A stretch of DNA of 64,000 nt from Oscillospiraceae bacterium (GTDB taxonomy: Bacteria > Bacillota > Clostridia > Oscillospirales > JAAYOS01): NCBI GenBank assembly GCA_031264245.1, contig JAISEG010000005.1, forward strand, positions 124,001-188,000. Direction: 5' to 3'. This document shows, piece by piece, positions 1 to 7,190 of this stretch; the first letter of the stretch is position 1, and every line of letters starts with the position of its first letter. Under the pieces are notes generated by a model that did no database searches, had not been told where the DNA came from, and worked only from the letters and a program-made list of their open reading frames with translations. A program made the position numbers and the translations under genes.

Positions 1-323
1 CAGTATTTTGTCAAAAACACCACTATTTGCCAAAATATATTTGGTACTAATTATATTACATGATGTGACCATTTTCAAGGAAATAAGACAAAAAATATGC
101 ATAAAGTTTGTATAGACCTAATTCCCCCATATCTGGTATATCTAGGAGCAGCTATTAACTAATGATTGATATTATGATAGATTCTTCACCTCAACTTCCT
201 TTTCCGGGAACATTTTACTTGTTAAAATTGCTATATTTTTTAGTTGCGAAAAAGGTCACACAATGAGACCACTGCATATTTTAAGAAATAAATGTAAATC
301 TATGTAAGTTTTTTATTTTTAAC
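1..323. other. AT-rich gene-free left edge
   Basis: This stretch is strongly AT-rich and contains no convincing coding region on either strand. It may belong to the downstream region of a gene outside the window. I see no repeat or structured element in it. The first recognisable signal is the promoter of the tRNA gene that follows. Confidence 0.5.
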
Positions 324-352
324 TGTACATTTCCGGTTCTATATGCTATAAT
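324..352 (+). promoter_or_regulatory. Promoter of tRNA-Gly
   Basis: A -35 box TGTACA (324-329) and a perfect -10 box TATAAT (347-352) are separated by exactly 17 bases. Transcription would start about 40 bases before the mature tRNA. Confidence 0.7.
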
Positions 353-400
353 ATTTTTGAAAGTAAGGTAATTTCTTTTAAGATTATCCTCCTCTTTTGC

Positions 401-476
<76 letters not shown>

Positions 477-481
477 AAAAC

Positions 482-538
482 GGCGCGTATCCTAGTGTTT
501 TATCCGCTAATAAACTAGGATACGCGCCATTTTATAAC
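482..538 (+). terminator. Hairpin after tRNA-Gly
   Basis: Perfect 15-bp arms (482-496 and 524-538, GGCGCGTATCCTAGT and its complement) enclose a 27-base loop and are followed by ATTTTATAAC. It probably ends the tRNA transcript. The loop is long for a classic terminator. Confidence 0.55.
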
Positions 539-561
539 AGAATATTCGCAGGAGGTTTCGT

Positions 562-1398
562 ATGCTTGAGATACCTGAAGCTATAACAATTTCCGGGCAG
601 CTCGATAAAACCTTGAAGGGCAGAGTTGTCAGCAAGGTGATTGCGGCGGGCTCCCCCCATGGCTTCGCGTTTTATTTTGGCGACCCTGCCCTGTACCCCG
701 GTATGCTCGAGGGAAAACGTATCGACCGCGCGTACTCCTGTGCCGGGTGGGTCGAAATAGCCGCCGGAGACATACGCCTTGGCTTCAATGACGGCGTAAA
801 CCCGCGTTATTATGAAGAGGACGCAAAGCTTCCCGCAAAGCACCAGCTTCTTATCCGGTTTGAGGACGGCGGCAGCCTTGTATGTACAGTCCAGATGTAC
901 GGCGGGATACATGTTTTCCCCGAAGGCTCCATGGACAGTCCGTATTACCTTGGAGCAAAGGAAAAGCCCTCCCCCCTGTCCGACGAATTTGACGAGGCTT
1001 ACTTCGGCTCCATAGTCTCGGCCGCGGCAAAGAACGAAAGCGTCAAAGCGCTTCTCGCCACACATCAGCGTATTCCGGGCTTTGGCAACGGCTGTCTGCA
1101 TGACGTTCTTTTCAACGCCGGAATACACCCAAAGACAAAGCTTTCCTCCGTGAACGACGGCGAAATCGAAGCCCTATACAAAAGCTTGAAGTCCACCCTG
1201 TCCGAAATGACCCGGCTTGGCGGACGTGATACTGAAAAGGACATATTCTCCAATCCGGGTGGATACCGAACCCTGCTTTCCAGTAAAACCGTCGCTTATC
1301 CCTGCCCGAAATGCGGAGGGGGGATAACCCGAAAGGCTTATCTCGGCGGCAATATATATTACTGCGAAAATTGCCAGCCGGAGGCTGTGACGGTTTAG
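562..1398 (+). CDS. Fpg/Nei-family DNA glycosylase-like protein lacking Pro1
   Basis: The 278-residue protein has the Fpg/Nei layout: an N-terminal beta-sandwich, a helix-two-turn-helix region around residues 170-215 (motif RIPGFGNGCLHDVLF), and a C-terminal zinc finger with CPKC and CENC. Fpg and Nei enzymes excise oxidised bases using the N-terminal proline, exposed after Met removal, as nucleophile. Here the N-terminus reads MLEIPEA, so the catalytic proline is replaced by leucine while the adjacent glutamate (E3) is kept. Related Clostridia proteins with this kind of N-terminus are usually annotated endonuclease VIII-like. The start has AGGAGG at 551-556. It may bind damaged DNA without lyase activity or use another nucleophile; its actual activity is uncertain. 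Confidence 0.85.
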   Translation: MLEIPEAITISGQLDKTLKGRVVSKVIAAGSPHGFAFYFGDPALYPGMLEGKRIDRAYSCAGWVEIAAGDIRLGFNDGVNPRYYEEDAKLPAKHQLLIRFEDGGSLVCTVQMYGGIHVFPEGSMDSPYYLGAKEKPSPLSDEFDEAYFGSIVSAAAKNESVKALLATHQRIPGFGNGCLHDVLFNAGIHPKTKLSSVNDGEIEALYKSLKSTLSEMTRLGGRDTEKDIFSNPGGYRTLLSSKTVAYPCPKCGGGITRKAYLGGNIYYCENCQPEAVTV

Positions 1399-1444
1399 CC
1401 GGAAACTTGCATATAATATAATACACGAAAGGAAATGATTATAT

Positions 1445-1729
1445 ATGGATCTTAACAACAACAAAAACAACCTTGCCGTCGCGGCGCTTGTATGCGGTAT
1501 TCTCGGCATAATCGGCGGCTGGATACCGGTCGTTCGGTACTTTACCTTCGTGCTGGCTATCCTTGGTATCGTTCTGGGCGTCAAGGCAAGAAGGGAATCC
1601 GCGCCCGAGCAGAGAGGGCTTGCCACCGCCGGTTTTGTTTTGGGGATTATCGGAACGGTACTCGGCGGAGGGTCAATTTTATGCGCGCTCTGCGCCACGA
1701 GTCTCCTCGGCGGGCTTTTACTATTTTAA
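1445..1729 (+). CDS. DUF4190-type small membrane protein
   Basis: This 94-residue protein consists of two hydrophobic segments (about residues 10-45 and 60-90) joined by a short charged linker KARRESAPEQ. The glycine-rich repeats LVCGILGIIGG and FVLGIIGTVLGG match the DUF4190 architecture, a membrane domain of unknown role common in Firmicutes. GAAAGGAAATG lies upstream as ribosome-binding site. The function is unknown. Confidence 0.8.
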   Translation: MDLNNNKNNLAVAALVCGILGIIGGWIPVVRYFTFVLAILGIVLGVKARRESAPEQRGLATAGFVLGIIGTVLGGGSILCALCATSLLGGLLLF

Positions 1730-1793
1730 TTACGGGCTTTGCCGGGTCGTTTTGTCGTCTTATGACAGCTCCGGCTTCCTTTGGTGTCAAAAA

Positions 1794-2585
1794 ATGCTTC
1801 CTGCTTTTTCTTTGTTTGGCAAAGACATAGGCGCGTATTCCGTCTGCGCCGTTGCCGGTATATTAGCTGCCGGCTTTTTTGCGTGTTATCAGGCGAGAAA
1901 GAAGCTCCTTGACGACAACAAGATGATAACCGTATTGCTTTTCGCGTCACTGGGCGCGGTTATCGGTGGCAGCCTGCTGTATTCGCTCACCATGCTCCCG
2001 AGTCTTGTCGGCATGTATCGCGATGGGCGGTTTACAATATCCTCATTTAAAGCCGCCGTCGCCGCCGCGGCATATCTGTTTGGCGGCTCCGTGTTTTACG
2101 GCGGGCTTATCGGCGGAATTATTTCCGGGACGATCTATATGAGACGGAAAAAATATGATATTTCGGCATACTCCGACCTGGCGGCCCCCGCCATACCGCT
2201 TTTTCACGTGTTTGGGCGGATTGGCTGCTTTCTTGGCGGCTGCTGCTACGGGATCGAATCGAAATACGGCTTCATATACACTCATTCCCTTATCGAAAGC
2301 GCGAACGGCGTCCGGCGTTTTCCCGTATCGCTGCTTGAGGCGGGGTTTAATCTCCTCCTTTTTATATTTTTGTTCCTCCTTTCAAGGTCGGGTAGGATGA
2401 AGGGTAAACTGCTGTTTTGTTATCTGCTGATTTACTCCCCGGTCCGCTTTTTCCTTGAGTTTCTTCGTGGCGACGAGTACAGGGGATGGGTCTTATCCCT
2501 GTCAACCTCGCAGTTTATCAGTATACTTGTCTTTTTTACCGCGGCGGCGCTTTTTCATACCAAACTGCGGGTTAGGAGCATTTAG
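1794..2585 (+). CDS. Lgt-like prolipoprotein diacylglyceryl transferase family protein
   Basis: The 263-residue polytopic membrane protein carries the Lgt signature HVFGRIGCFLGGCCYG (about residues 140-155). Lgt transfers diacylglycerol from phosphatidylglycerol to the lipobox cysteine of prelipoproteins. The GCFLGGCCYG form, with two adjacent cysteines, differs from the GRIGNFINGE form of housekeeping Lgt and is typical of clostridial paralogues, so the substrate may differ. I chose the ATG at 1794 because the N-terminus MLPAFSLFGKDIGAYSVC aligns with Lgt starts. The frame is open further upstream but overlaps the DUF4190 gene and reads as non-Lgt sequence there. No good ribosome-binding site precedes 1794, so the exact start is uncertain. 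Confidence 0.8.
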   Translation: MLPAFSLFGKDIGAYSVCAVAGILAAGFFACYQARKKLLDDNKMITVLLFASLGAVIGGSLLYSLTMLPSLVGMYRDGRFTISSFKAAVAAAAYLFGGSVFYGGLIGGIISGTIYMRRKKYDISAYSDLAAPAIPLFHVFGRIGCFLGGCCYGIESKYGFIYTHSLIESANGVRRFPVSLLEAGFNLLLFIFLFLLSRSGRMKGKLLFCYLLIYSPVRFFLEFLRGDEYRGWVLSLSTSQFISILVFFTAAALFHTKLRVRSI

Positions 2586-2610
2586 TATCAGAAAGGAAAT
2601 CGCAGCTATT

Positions 2611-3552
2611 ATGTTTGATAATCTGATTCTCTCCGTAAACGCTGTCCTTCCGCTGTTTTTAATGATGGCGCTGGGCTTTGTCATCAAACAGCTTAAGCTG
2701 TTTGATGATCACACCCTGAGAAAAATGAACCGTGTGGCGTTCAATGTTTTTCTCCCGATACTCATGTTCCAAAATATTTATACGGGCGATCTTGCCGCGT
2801 CCTTCAATCCGAAGCTGCTGATCTACGCGATGGCAACCGTCCTTTTCATATTCTTTACCTCCTTTTTCCTTGTAAAACGGTTTGTAAAGGACAACCCGAC
2901 AAGGGGGGTGCTCGTTCAGTCCCAGTTCAGAAGCAATTTTATCCTCTTTGCCGTCCCGGCGCTCGCCTCGATCTACGGAGAGGGCAACATCGCAGACGCC
3001 GGTATAATGATTGCGATAATAGTGCCTGCATACAATATGCTCGCGGTTATAACCTTCGAAATATTCAGAGGCGAGAAAATCAAGCTGAAAAAAATATTGC
3101 AGGGAATAATGAAAAATCCCATTATCATCGGCTCGGTTTTAGGCATAGTCTTTCAGCTTTTGCATATAAAGCTGCCCTTTGTCCTTGAAAGTACAATTGC
3201 TGATTTGAGCAAAACTGCGACCCCTGTCGCCCTTGTCATACTGGGAGGCTTCTTTGAATTCGGCGTTACAAAAAAATGGCTTAAGCTCACCCTCGCCGCA
3301 ACCCTTTCAAAGCTGCTTTTGATACCCGCGATTTTTGTCCCCATCTCCATTTACCTGGGCTTTAGAGGGGTGCCGCTGGCGGCGCTGTTAATTATGTACG
3401 GCGCGCCGGTCGCCGTATCCTCCTTCACAACGGCGCTGGAAATGGAAGGAAACATCGAGCTTGCAAATCAGGTCACTATCTTCACCTCCCTGTTTTCTGT
3501 ATTTACAATCTTTGTCGGCATATTTGTACTGAAAAGCTTCTCACTCATATAG
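2611..3552 (+). CDS. AEC-family transporter (auxin efflux carrier/malate permease type)
   Basis: The 313-residue protein has about ten transmembrane helices in two five-helix halves and belongs to the auxin efflux carrier family. Bacterial members export or import small organic anions such as malate or malonate. The ATG at 2611 is preceded by GAAAGGA (2591-2597). A malic enzyme and a malate/lactate dehydrogenase-family gene lie about 3 kb downstream on the other strand, which makes malate a reasonable candidate substrate. That is inference from context only. Confidence 0.85.
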   Translation: MFDNLILSVNAVLPLFLMMALGFVIKQLKLFDDHTLRKMNRVAFNVFLPILMFQNIYTGDLAASFNPKLLIYAMATVLFIFFTSFFLVKRFVKDNPTRGVLVQSQFRSNFILFAVPALASIYGEGNIADAGIMIAIIVPAYNMLAVITFEIFRGEKIKLKKILQGIMKNPIIIGSVLGIVFQLLHIKLPFVLESTIADLSKTATPVALVILGGFFEFGVTKKWLKLTLAATLSKLLLIPAIFVPISIYLGFRGVPLAALLIMYGAPVAVSSFTTALEMEGNIELANQVTIFTSLFSVFTIFVGIFVLKSFSLI

Positions 3553-3604
3553 CAACTCCATTAACAATTTTTTGAATTATGGTCGCTTGGCTTGAAAAGC
3601 AGCG

Positions 3605-3656
3605 TAGGCGGGTTAACTTTAGAAGGATTTTATTCATTCTAAAGTTAACCCGCCTA
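3605..3656. repeat. MITE-like inverted repeat, copy 1 (internally deleted)
   Basis: Two perfect 20-bp arms (TAGGCGGGTTAACTTTAGAA at 3605-3624 and its complement at 3637-3656) enclose 12 bases. The termini match longer elements at 10.3, 17.0, 27.3 and 55.4 kb, so this is a minimal derivative of that family. It sits just after the AEC gene. Confidence 0.75.
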
Positions 3657-3737
3657 TATCAAGCCCGGCGGCTATTTTTCGGACGCGCGGCAATCCCGTT
3701 TCCCCGCCATCCCCGTCCGCCGCAGGATGGTTTTGTA

Positions 3738-3759
3738 GGCGCGATGTCCACATCGCGCC
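3738..3759. repeat. GTAGG(G)GCG-type palindrome
   Basis: GGCGCGATGT and its complement are separated by two bases, preceded by TTTTGTA. The sequence resembles the palindromes at 36.47 and 37.38 kb, which also pair GGCGCG or GGGGCG arms next to a TGTA or TACA flank. Confidence 0.5.
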
Positions 3760-3807
3760 GCAATACGCGGAATTTGCGGGTTGCGGCGCCGCGGAAAAAA
3801 ATAGTTC

Positions 3808-3868
3808 TTTACAAAAGGGAACACATGAGTTATAATCATTTAGTAGATTAGTAATTTACTAAATGATT
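3808..3868 (+). promoter_or_regulatory. Promoter with overlapping operator-like palindrome
   Basis: TTTACA (3808-3813) and TATAAT (3831-3836) are spaced by 17 bases. The last bases of the -10 box begin a palindrome with 12-bp arms (AATCATTTAGTA at 3834-3845, complement at 3857-3868), which covers the expected transcription start and ends just before the ribosome-binding site. A repressor site or a 5' hairpin are both possible. Confidence 0.65.
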
Positions 3869-3883
3869 TATAGGAGGAAACGT

Positions 3884-4378
3884 ATGAAAATTCCAACCAC
3901 ATTAAAGCACAAGCCTGTTGTGACGGTTGAAAACTATGAAAACGTGGACGGCCGGGGGGCATATGATACCGACGCGAAGGGGCTTTCGCTTGGGCTGGCG
4001 CAGTGGAACGACCGCGGAAATGTTGAAATATCCGCAAAGGTATGGCGTTATACCGGCGAAAAATGGTCAAGGCAGTCGGAGGAGCTTCCCCTGCACAGGG
4101 TTCTCGACCTTGCGCTGTTGATATGTAAGGCAAAGCAGTATTTTGCCGACAGCTACCGCTTCGAGAAGCTCTATAACCCGGAGAACCCCTTGATAGACCG
4201 CATCCCTCTGCAGGGGGACGCCATGTCGGTTGAAATCTGCACAGGCAACGAGATGATAGACGAGGATGTAAAGCTCTTTGTAAACACCCTTGCAAAGGAT
4301 GATGAGATGACGGCCGAGCGGCTTCACCGCCTGTCCAATCTGTTGCAGGAGATGGGCTACGGCAAGCGGCAGATGTAA
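3884..4378 (+). CDS. DUF6530-like protein of unknown function
   Basis: This 164-residue soluble protein begins at an ATG with a strong AGGAGG site at 3872-3877. It is tentatively recognised as DUF6530-like from the segment AKVWRYTGEKWSRQSEELPL (around residue 50). It contains no signal peptide, membrane helix or nucleotide-binding motif. It is a single-gene unit with its own consensus promoter and a long hairpin that overlaps its stop codon. The function is unknown. Confidence 0.75.
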   Translation: MKIPTTLKHKPVVTVENYENVDGRGAYDTDAKGLSLGLAQWNDRGNVEISAKVWRYTGEKWSRQSEELPLHRVLDLALLICKAKQYFADSYRFEKLYNPENPLIDRIPLQGDAMSVEICTGNEMIDEDVKLFVNTLAKDDEMTAERLHRLSNLLQEMGYGKRQM

Positions 4379-4430
4379 TTAAAAACAGGGTGTAATGTCC
4401 GTTTACGGACATTACACCCTGTTTTTAATT
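4377..4430. terminator. Bidirectional terminator between convergent genes
   Basis: The perfect inverted repeat has 26-bp arms and a 2-base loop. It begins inside the stop codon of the DUF6530-like gene and ends ten bases before mreB's stop. A-runs and T-runs flank the GC-rich core on both strands, so it can terminate both transcripts. Its core TGTAATGTCCG resembles the palindrome at 24.08 kb. Confidence 0.85.
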
Positions 4431-4439
4431 AAGACGCCA

Positions 4440-5465
4440 TTACAGCATCTGCTTTCTTCTTGAAAGGTTCATGGTGCCGTCCTGCATATCGTTTATCCAG
4501 TCGAGGCTTTTCCCCGTTCCGTAGGCGACGCAGCTTACCGCCTCGTCCGCGATATGGGTTTCGATTCCGGTCTTGGATTCAATGAGCTTGTCAAAGCCCC
4601 AGACCAGGGATCCGCCGCCCGTCATAACGATTCCGTTGGAGGATATATCCGCGATAAGCTCCGGCGGAGTCCTCTCCAGAACCGAATGTATCGCCTCCAC
4701 AATGCGGGTCGAAACCTCGTCAAACGCCTCTATCATCTCGCTTGAGGTCACGGTGAATACCCGCGGCAGACCTGTCATAAGGTCCCTGCCCTTGACCTCC
4801 GCGGACTTTTCCTCATCGTGCGGAAATACGCACCCGATGTCGATTTTAAGCTCCTCAGCAGTACGCTCGCCTACCAGAACATTGTACTTGCGGCGTATGT
4901 ATTTGATGATCGCCTCATCAAACTGATCGCCGGCAATTTTTATCGATGTGGATTCAACTATGCCGCTAAGGGAGATGACGGCAATGTCGCTGGTGCCGCC
5001 GCCGATGTCGACGACCATGTGCCCGTCCGGCTTTGCTATCTCGATCCCCGCGCCGATAGCCGCCGCGACAGGCTCCTCAATGAGGTATACCCTGCGCGCG
5101 CCCGCCTGTATGCCCGCGTCGATAACCGCCCTTTCCTCAACCTCGGTTATGCCGCTTGGCACACAGATGACGAGGCGGGGCTTAAACAGGCGAAAGCCGG
5201 TAACCTTTTTCAGAAATTCCTTGATCATCCGCTCGGTCATATCGTAGTCGGAGATAACTCCCTCCCTCAGAGGCCGTATGGCTACGATATTGCCCGGCGT
5301 CCTTCCGAGCATCTTGTGCGCGTCTGTGCCGACCTTTAAAAGCTTTCCGGAATTTTTATCCAGCGCCACCACCGACGGCTCGCGCAGCACTACGCCCTTC
5401 CCTCTGACAAAAACAAGCACCGTTGCGGTCCCCAGATCAATTCCGATGTCTCTGCTAAGCATCAT
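4440..5465 (-). CDS. mreB: Rod shape-determining protein MreB
   Basis: The 341-residue protein is a bacterial actin that forms membrane-associated filaments guiding cell wall synthesis. It shows the actin-type ATPase motifs: phosphate 1 IGIDLGTATVLVF near the N-terminus, phosphate 2 VVDIGGGTSDIAV near residue 160, and adenosine motif GIVMTGGGSLVWG near residue 290. The end NLSRRKQML is slightly longer than usual. MreB is often followed by mreC and mreD; here neither is present, so this may be an Mbl/MreBH-type paralogue. Two tandem ATG codons (5465, 5462) can start it; neither has a strong ribosome-binding site, but a short leader frame with a strong one ends exactly here. Confidence 0.95.
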   Translation of the reverse strand: MMLSRDIGIDLGTATVLVFVRGKGVVLREPSVVALDKNSGKLLKVGTDAHKMLGRTPGNIVAIRPLREGVISDYDMTERMIKEFLKKVTGFRLFKPRLVICVPSGITEVEERAVIDAGIQAGARRVYLIEEPVAAAIGAGIEIAKPDGHMVVDIGGGTSDIAVISLSGIVESTSIKIAGDQFDEAIIKYIRRKYNVLVGERTAEELKIDIGCVFPHDEEKSAEVKGRDLMTGLPRVFTVTSSEMIEAFDEVSTRIVEAIHSVLERTPPELIADISSNGIVMTGGGSLVWGFDKLIESKTGIETHIADEAVSCVAYGTGKSLDWINDMQDGTMNLSRRKQML

Positions 5466-5506
5466 AAATATCCATGAACAAAATTGCCTGTACAATTTTT
5501 GTCCAT
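5462..5506 (-). CDS. Putative 14-residue leader ORF coupled to mreB
   Basis: On the minus strand a strong AAAGGAG is followed by an ATG (5506) opening a 14-codon frame (MDKNCTGNFVHGYL) whose TGA stop overlaps the mreB start codons. mreB itself lacks a good ribosome-binding site, so translation of mreB may depend on ribosomes finishing this leader. The peptide itself is probably not functional. It is also possible that the long in-frame upstream extension of mreB is used. Confidence 0.45.
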   Translation of the reverse strand: MDKNCTGNFVHGYL

Positions 5507-5604
5507 TTCTCCTTTCAAATAAATACAAAAACAGCTTCCGCTGTCGTCATTGGCAATTAATACGTGTTTTTTAGCTGTTTTATGGCATATAAATTCTAAT
5601 CAAT
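5507..5604. other. Upstream region of mreB
   Basis: This AT-rich stretch lies before the leader frame of mreB and should hold its minus-strand transcription start. I could not identify a convincing -35/-10 pair other than the palindrome at 5605-5633. Confidence 0.3.
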
Positions 5605-5633
5605 GTATAATAACCGCCTTGCGGTTATTATAC
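5605..5633. promoter_or_regulatory. Symmetric palindrome with TATAAT on both arms
   Basis: GTATAATAACCGC (5605-5617), three bases, and the exact complement (5621-5633). Each strand therefore carries a TATAAT. The design matches the palindrome at 24076-24103, which coincides with a good promoter. No clear -35 box is visible here on the minus strand, so a role in mreB expression is a guess. Confidence 0.4.
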
Positions 5634-5841
5634 CACAAAACAGGCGATATCATGAGTAAATTTTTGATAAATAGTTAAATATATCATCAAATCCCGTCAA
5701 ATCCCGAAATTTGTCTAATATAGCCTGAGATAATAATTATACTACCATATTTATTTAAATATAGCAATATACTTATATTAATATCGGTTAGAATTTCATA
5801 AGTCATAAGGTAAATTTTTTATTATCGTGCAGGCAAAATAA
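5634..5841. other. AT-rich gene-free stretch
   Basis: About 200 bases with no coding potential. I see no repeat or promoter that I could defend. Confidence 0.4.
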
Positions 5842-5864
5842 AAGAGCCGGAAAATCCGGCTCTT
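5842..5864 (+). other. Small hairpin before the 5879 ORF
   Basis: AAGAGCCGG and its complement CCGGCTCTT enclose five bases. It is followed immediately by AAAGGAGGG, so the hairpin sits directly before a ribosome-binding site rather than before a T-run. A translational control or RNA-processing role is possible. Confidence 0.45.
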
Positions 5865-5878
5865 AAAGGAGGGAAAAG

Positions 5879-5956
5879 ATGAAAACTGCTATCACTTCTT
5901 GCAATTATCAGTATATACAACAGTTGTTAAGAAATAACATTTTAGATTTTAAATAA
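5879..5956 (+). CDS. Putative 25-residue small protein
   Basis: AAAGGAGGG ends five bases before an ATG opening a 25-codon frame (begins MKTAITSCNYQYIQQLL) that ends in TAA at 5954-5956. The ribosome-binding site is among the strongest in the window, and a hairpin directly precedes it. No family is recognised. It lies convergent to the malic enzyme gene, only ten bases from that gene's stop. Confidence 0.4.
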   Translation: MKTAITSCNYQYIQQLLRNNILDFK

Positions 5957-5966
5957 ATATTAACTT

Positions 5967-7142
5967 TTAATAAATTCTCGCCACTCCCGACCTTACCGCC
6001 GCCGCCGCAACCGCTTTGCCGACCGCTTCGCCAACCCCCTTGTCAAATACTCCCGGAATGATGTGCTCCGGCGAAAGCTCCTCCTCCGTGACAAGCGCCG
6101 CAAGCGCGTACGCCGCGGCAAGCTTCATCTCCTCGTTTATATCCCTTGCCCTTACATCCAGCACCCCCCTGAATATGCCGGGAAAGGCAAGGACGTTGTT
6201 TATCTGATTCGGGTAGTCTGAACGCCCGGTGCCGACTATGTACGCTCCCCCCGCCTTTGCGTCGTCCGGCATGATCTCCGGAATAGGATTTGCCATTGCA
6301 AAGACAACCGGCTTTTCATTCATCAGCCGTATCATATCCGGCGTTACAACGTTTCCCACCGAGACCCCTATAAAGACGTCCGCTCCCTTTAGCCCATCCG
6401 AAAGGCTGCCGCGAAGCTTCCCGGGATTTGTAAGCTTTGCGATCTCCTCATGCGCCCGGTTGAGGCTTGGTCCGCCGTCGTACAACAGCCCGCCCCTGTC
6501 GCACAGGACGACGTCGCCTATCCCAAGGGACAGCATAAATCTTGCGGCGGCAATTCCCGCGGCTCCCGCGCCGTTTATGACCATGCGGCAATTCTCCGCC
6601 GTTTTGCCCGCAAGCTTCAGCGCGTTTATGACCGCCGCGCCGGCGACCACCGCCGTCCCGTGCTGGTCGTCATGGAAAATCGGGATATCGCATATCTCCT
6701 TTAGCCTTCTTTCAATCTCGAAGCAATCCGGCGCAGCTATGTCCTCAAGGTTGATGCCGCCAAAGCTGCCGGAAAACAGCGCCACTGACCTTACTATTTC
6801 GTCAACGTCCTTTGAAGCAATGCAGAGCGGAATAGCGTCGACGTCCCCAAACTCCTTAAACAGCACGCATTTGCCTTCCATGACCGGCATACCGGCCACC
6901 GGACCGATGTCCCCCAGTCCCAGCACCGCCGTCCCGTTTGTTATTACCGCAACGGTGTTCCATCTGCGGGTCAAATAATATGACCTTGAAACGTCCTTTT
7001 GAATTTCAAGGCAGGGCTCGGCGACCCCGGGCGTGTATGCCACAGCCAGCTCCTCCGGAGTCGTCACCCTTGAACGCACGCTTATTTCCAGCTTTCCGCG
7101 CCACTGCTCATGTTTTTTTACAGCGTATTCTTTCTTATCCAC
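5967..7142 (-). CDS. NAD(P)-dependent malic enzyme
   Basis: Malic enzyme oxidatively decarboxylates malate to pyruvate with reduction of NAD(P). The 391-residue protein has the short bacterial architecture: malic N-domain with VAYTPGVAEP and the catalytic-region motif ITNGTAVLGLGDIGP, then a Rossmann domain with the dinucleotide motif INGAGAAGIA near residue 190 and metal-binding FHDDQHGT. I chose the GTG at 7142, preceded by GGAG at eight bases and giving VDKKEYAVKKHEQW, over a TTG at 7172. It is followed upstream on the same strand by an LDH2-type dehydrogenase, 48 bases away from the alternative start, suggesting a two-gene malate operon. Confidence 0.93.
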   Translation of the reverse strand: MDKKEYAVKKHEQWRGKLEISVRSRVTTPEELAVAYTPGVAEPCLEIQKDVSRSYYLTRRWNTVAVITNGTAVLGLGDIGPVAGMPVMEGKCVLFKEFGDVDAIPLCIASKDVDEIVRSVALFSGSFGGINLEDIAAPDCFEIERRLKEICDIPIFHDDQHGTAVVAGAAVINALKLAGKTAENCRMVINGAGAAGIAAARFMLSLGIGDVVLCDRGGLLYDGGPSLNRAHEEIAKLTNPGKLRGSLSDGLKGADVFIGVSVGNVVTPDMIRLMNEKPVVFAMANPIPEIMPDDAKAGGAYIVGTGRSDYPNQINNVLAFPGIFRGVLDVRARDINEEMKLAAAYALAALVTEEELSPEHIIPGVFDKGVGEAVGKAVAAAAVRSGVARIY

Positions 7143-7190
7143 AAACCCATCTCCACTTATATCCCTGGTCAAACTTCCCGCAGGAGAAGC

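Noticed and set aside
3579-3851. 90-codon ORF after the AEC gene
   Set aside because: It runs through the MITE-like repeat, a palindrome and the promoter of the next gene, and has no ribosome-binding site.
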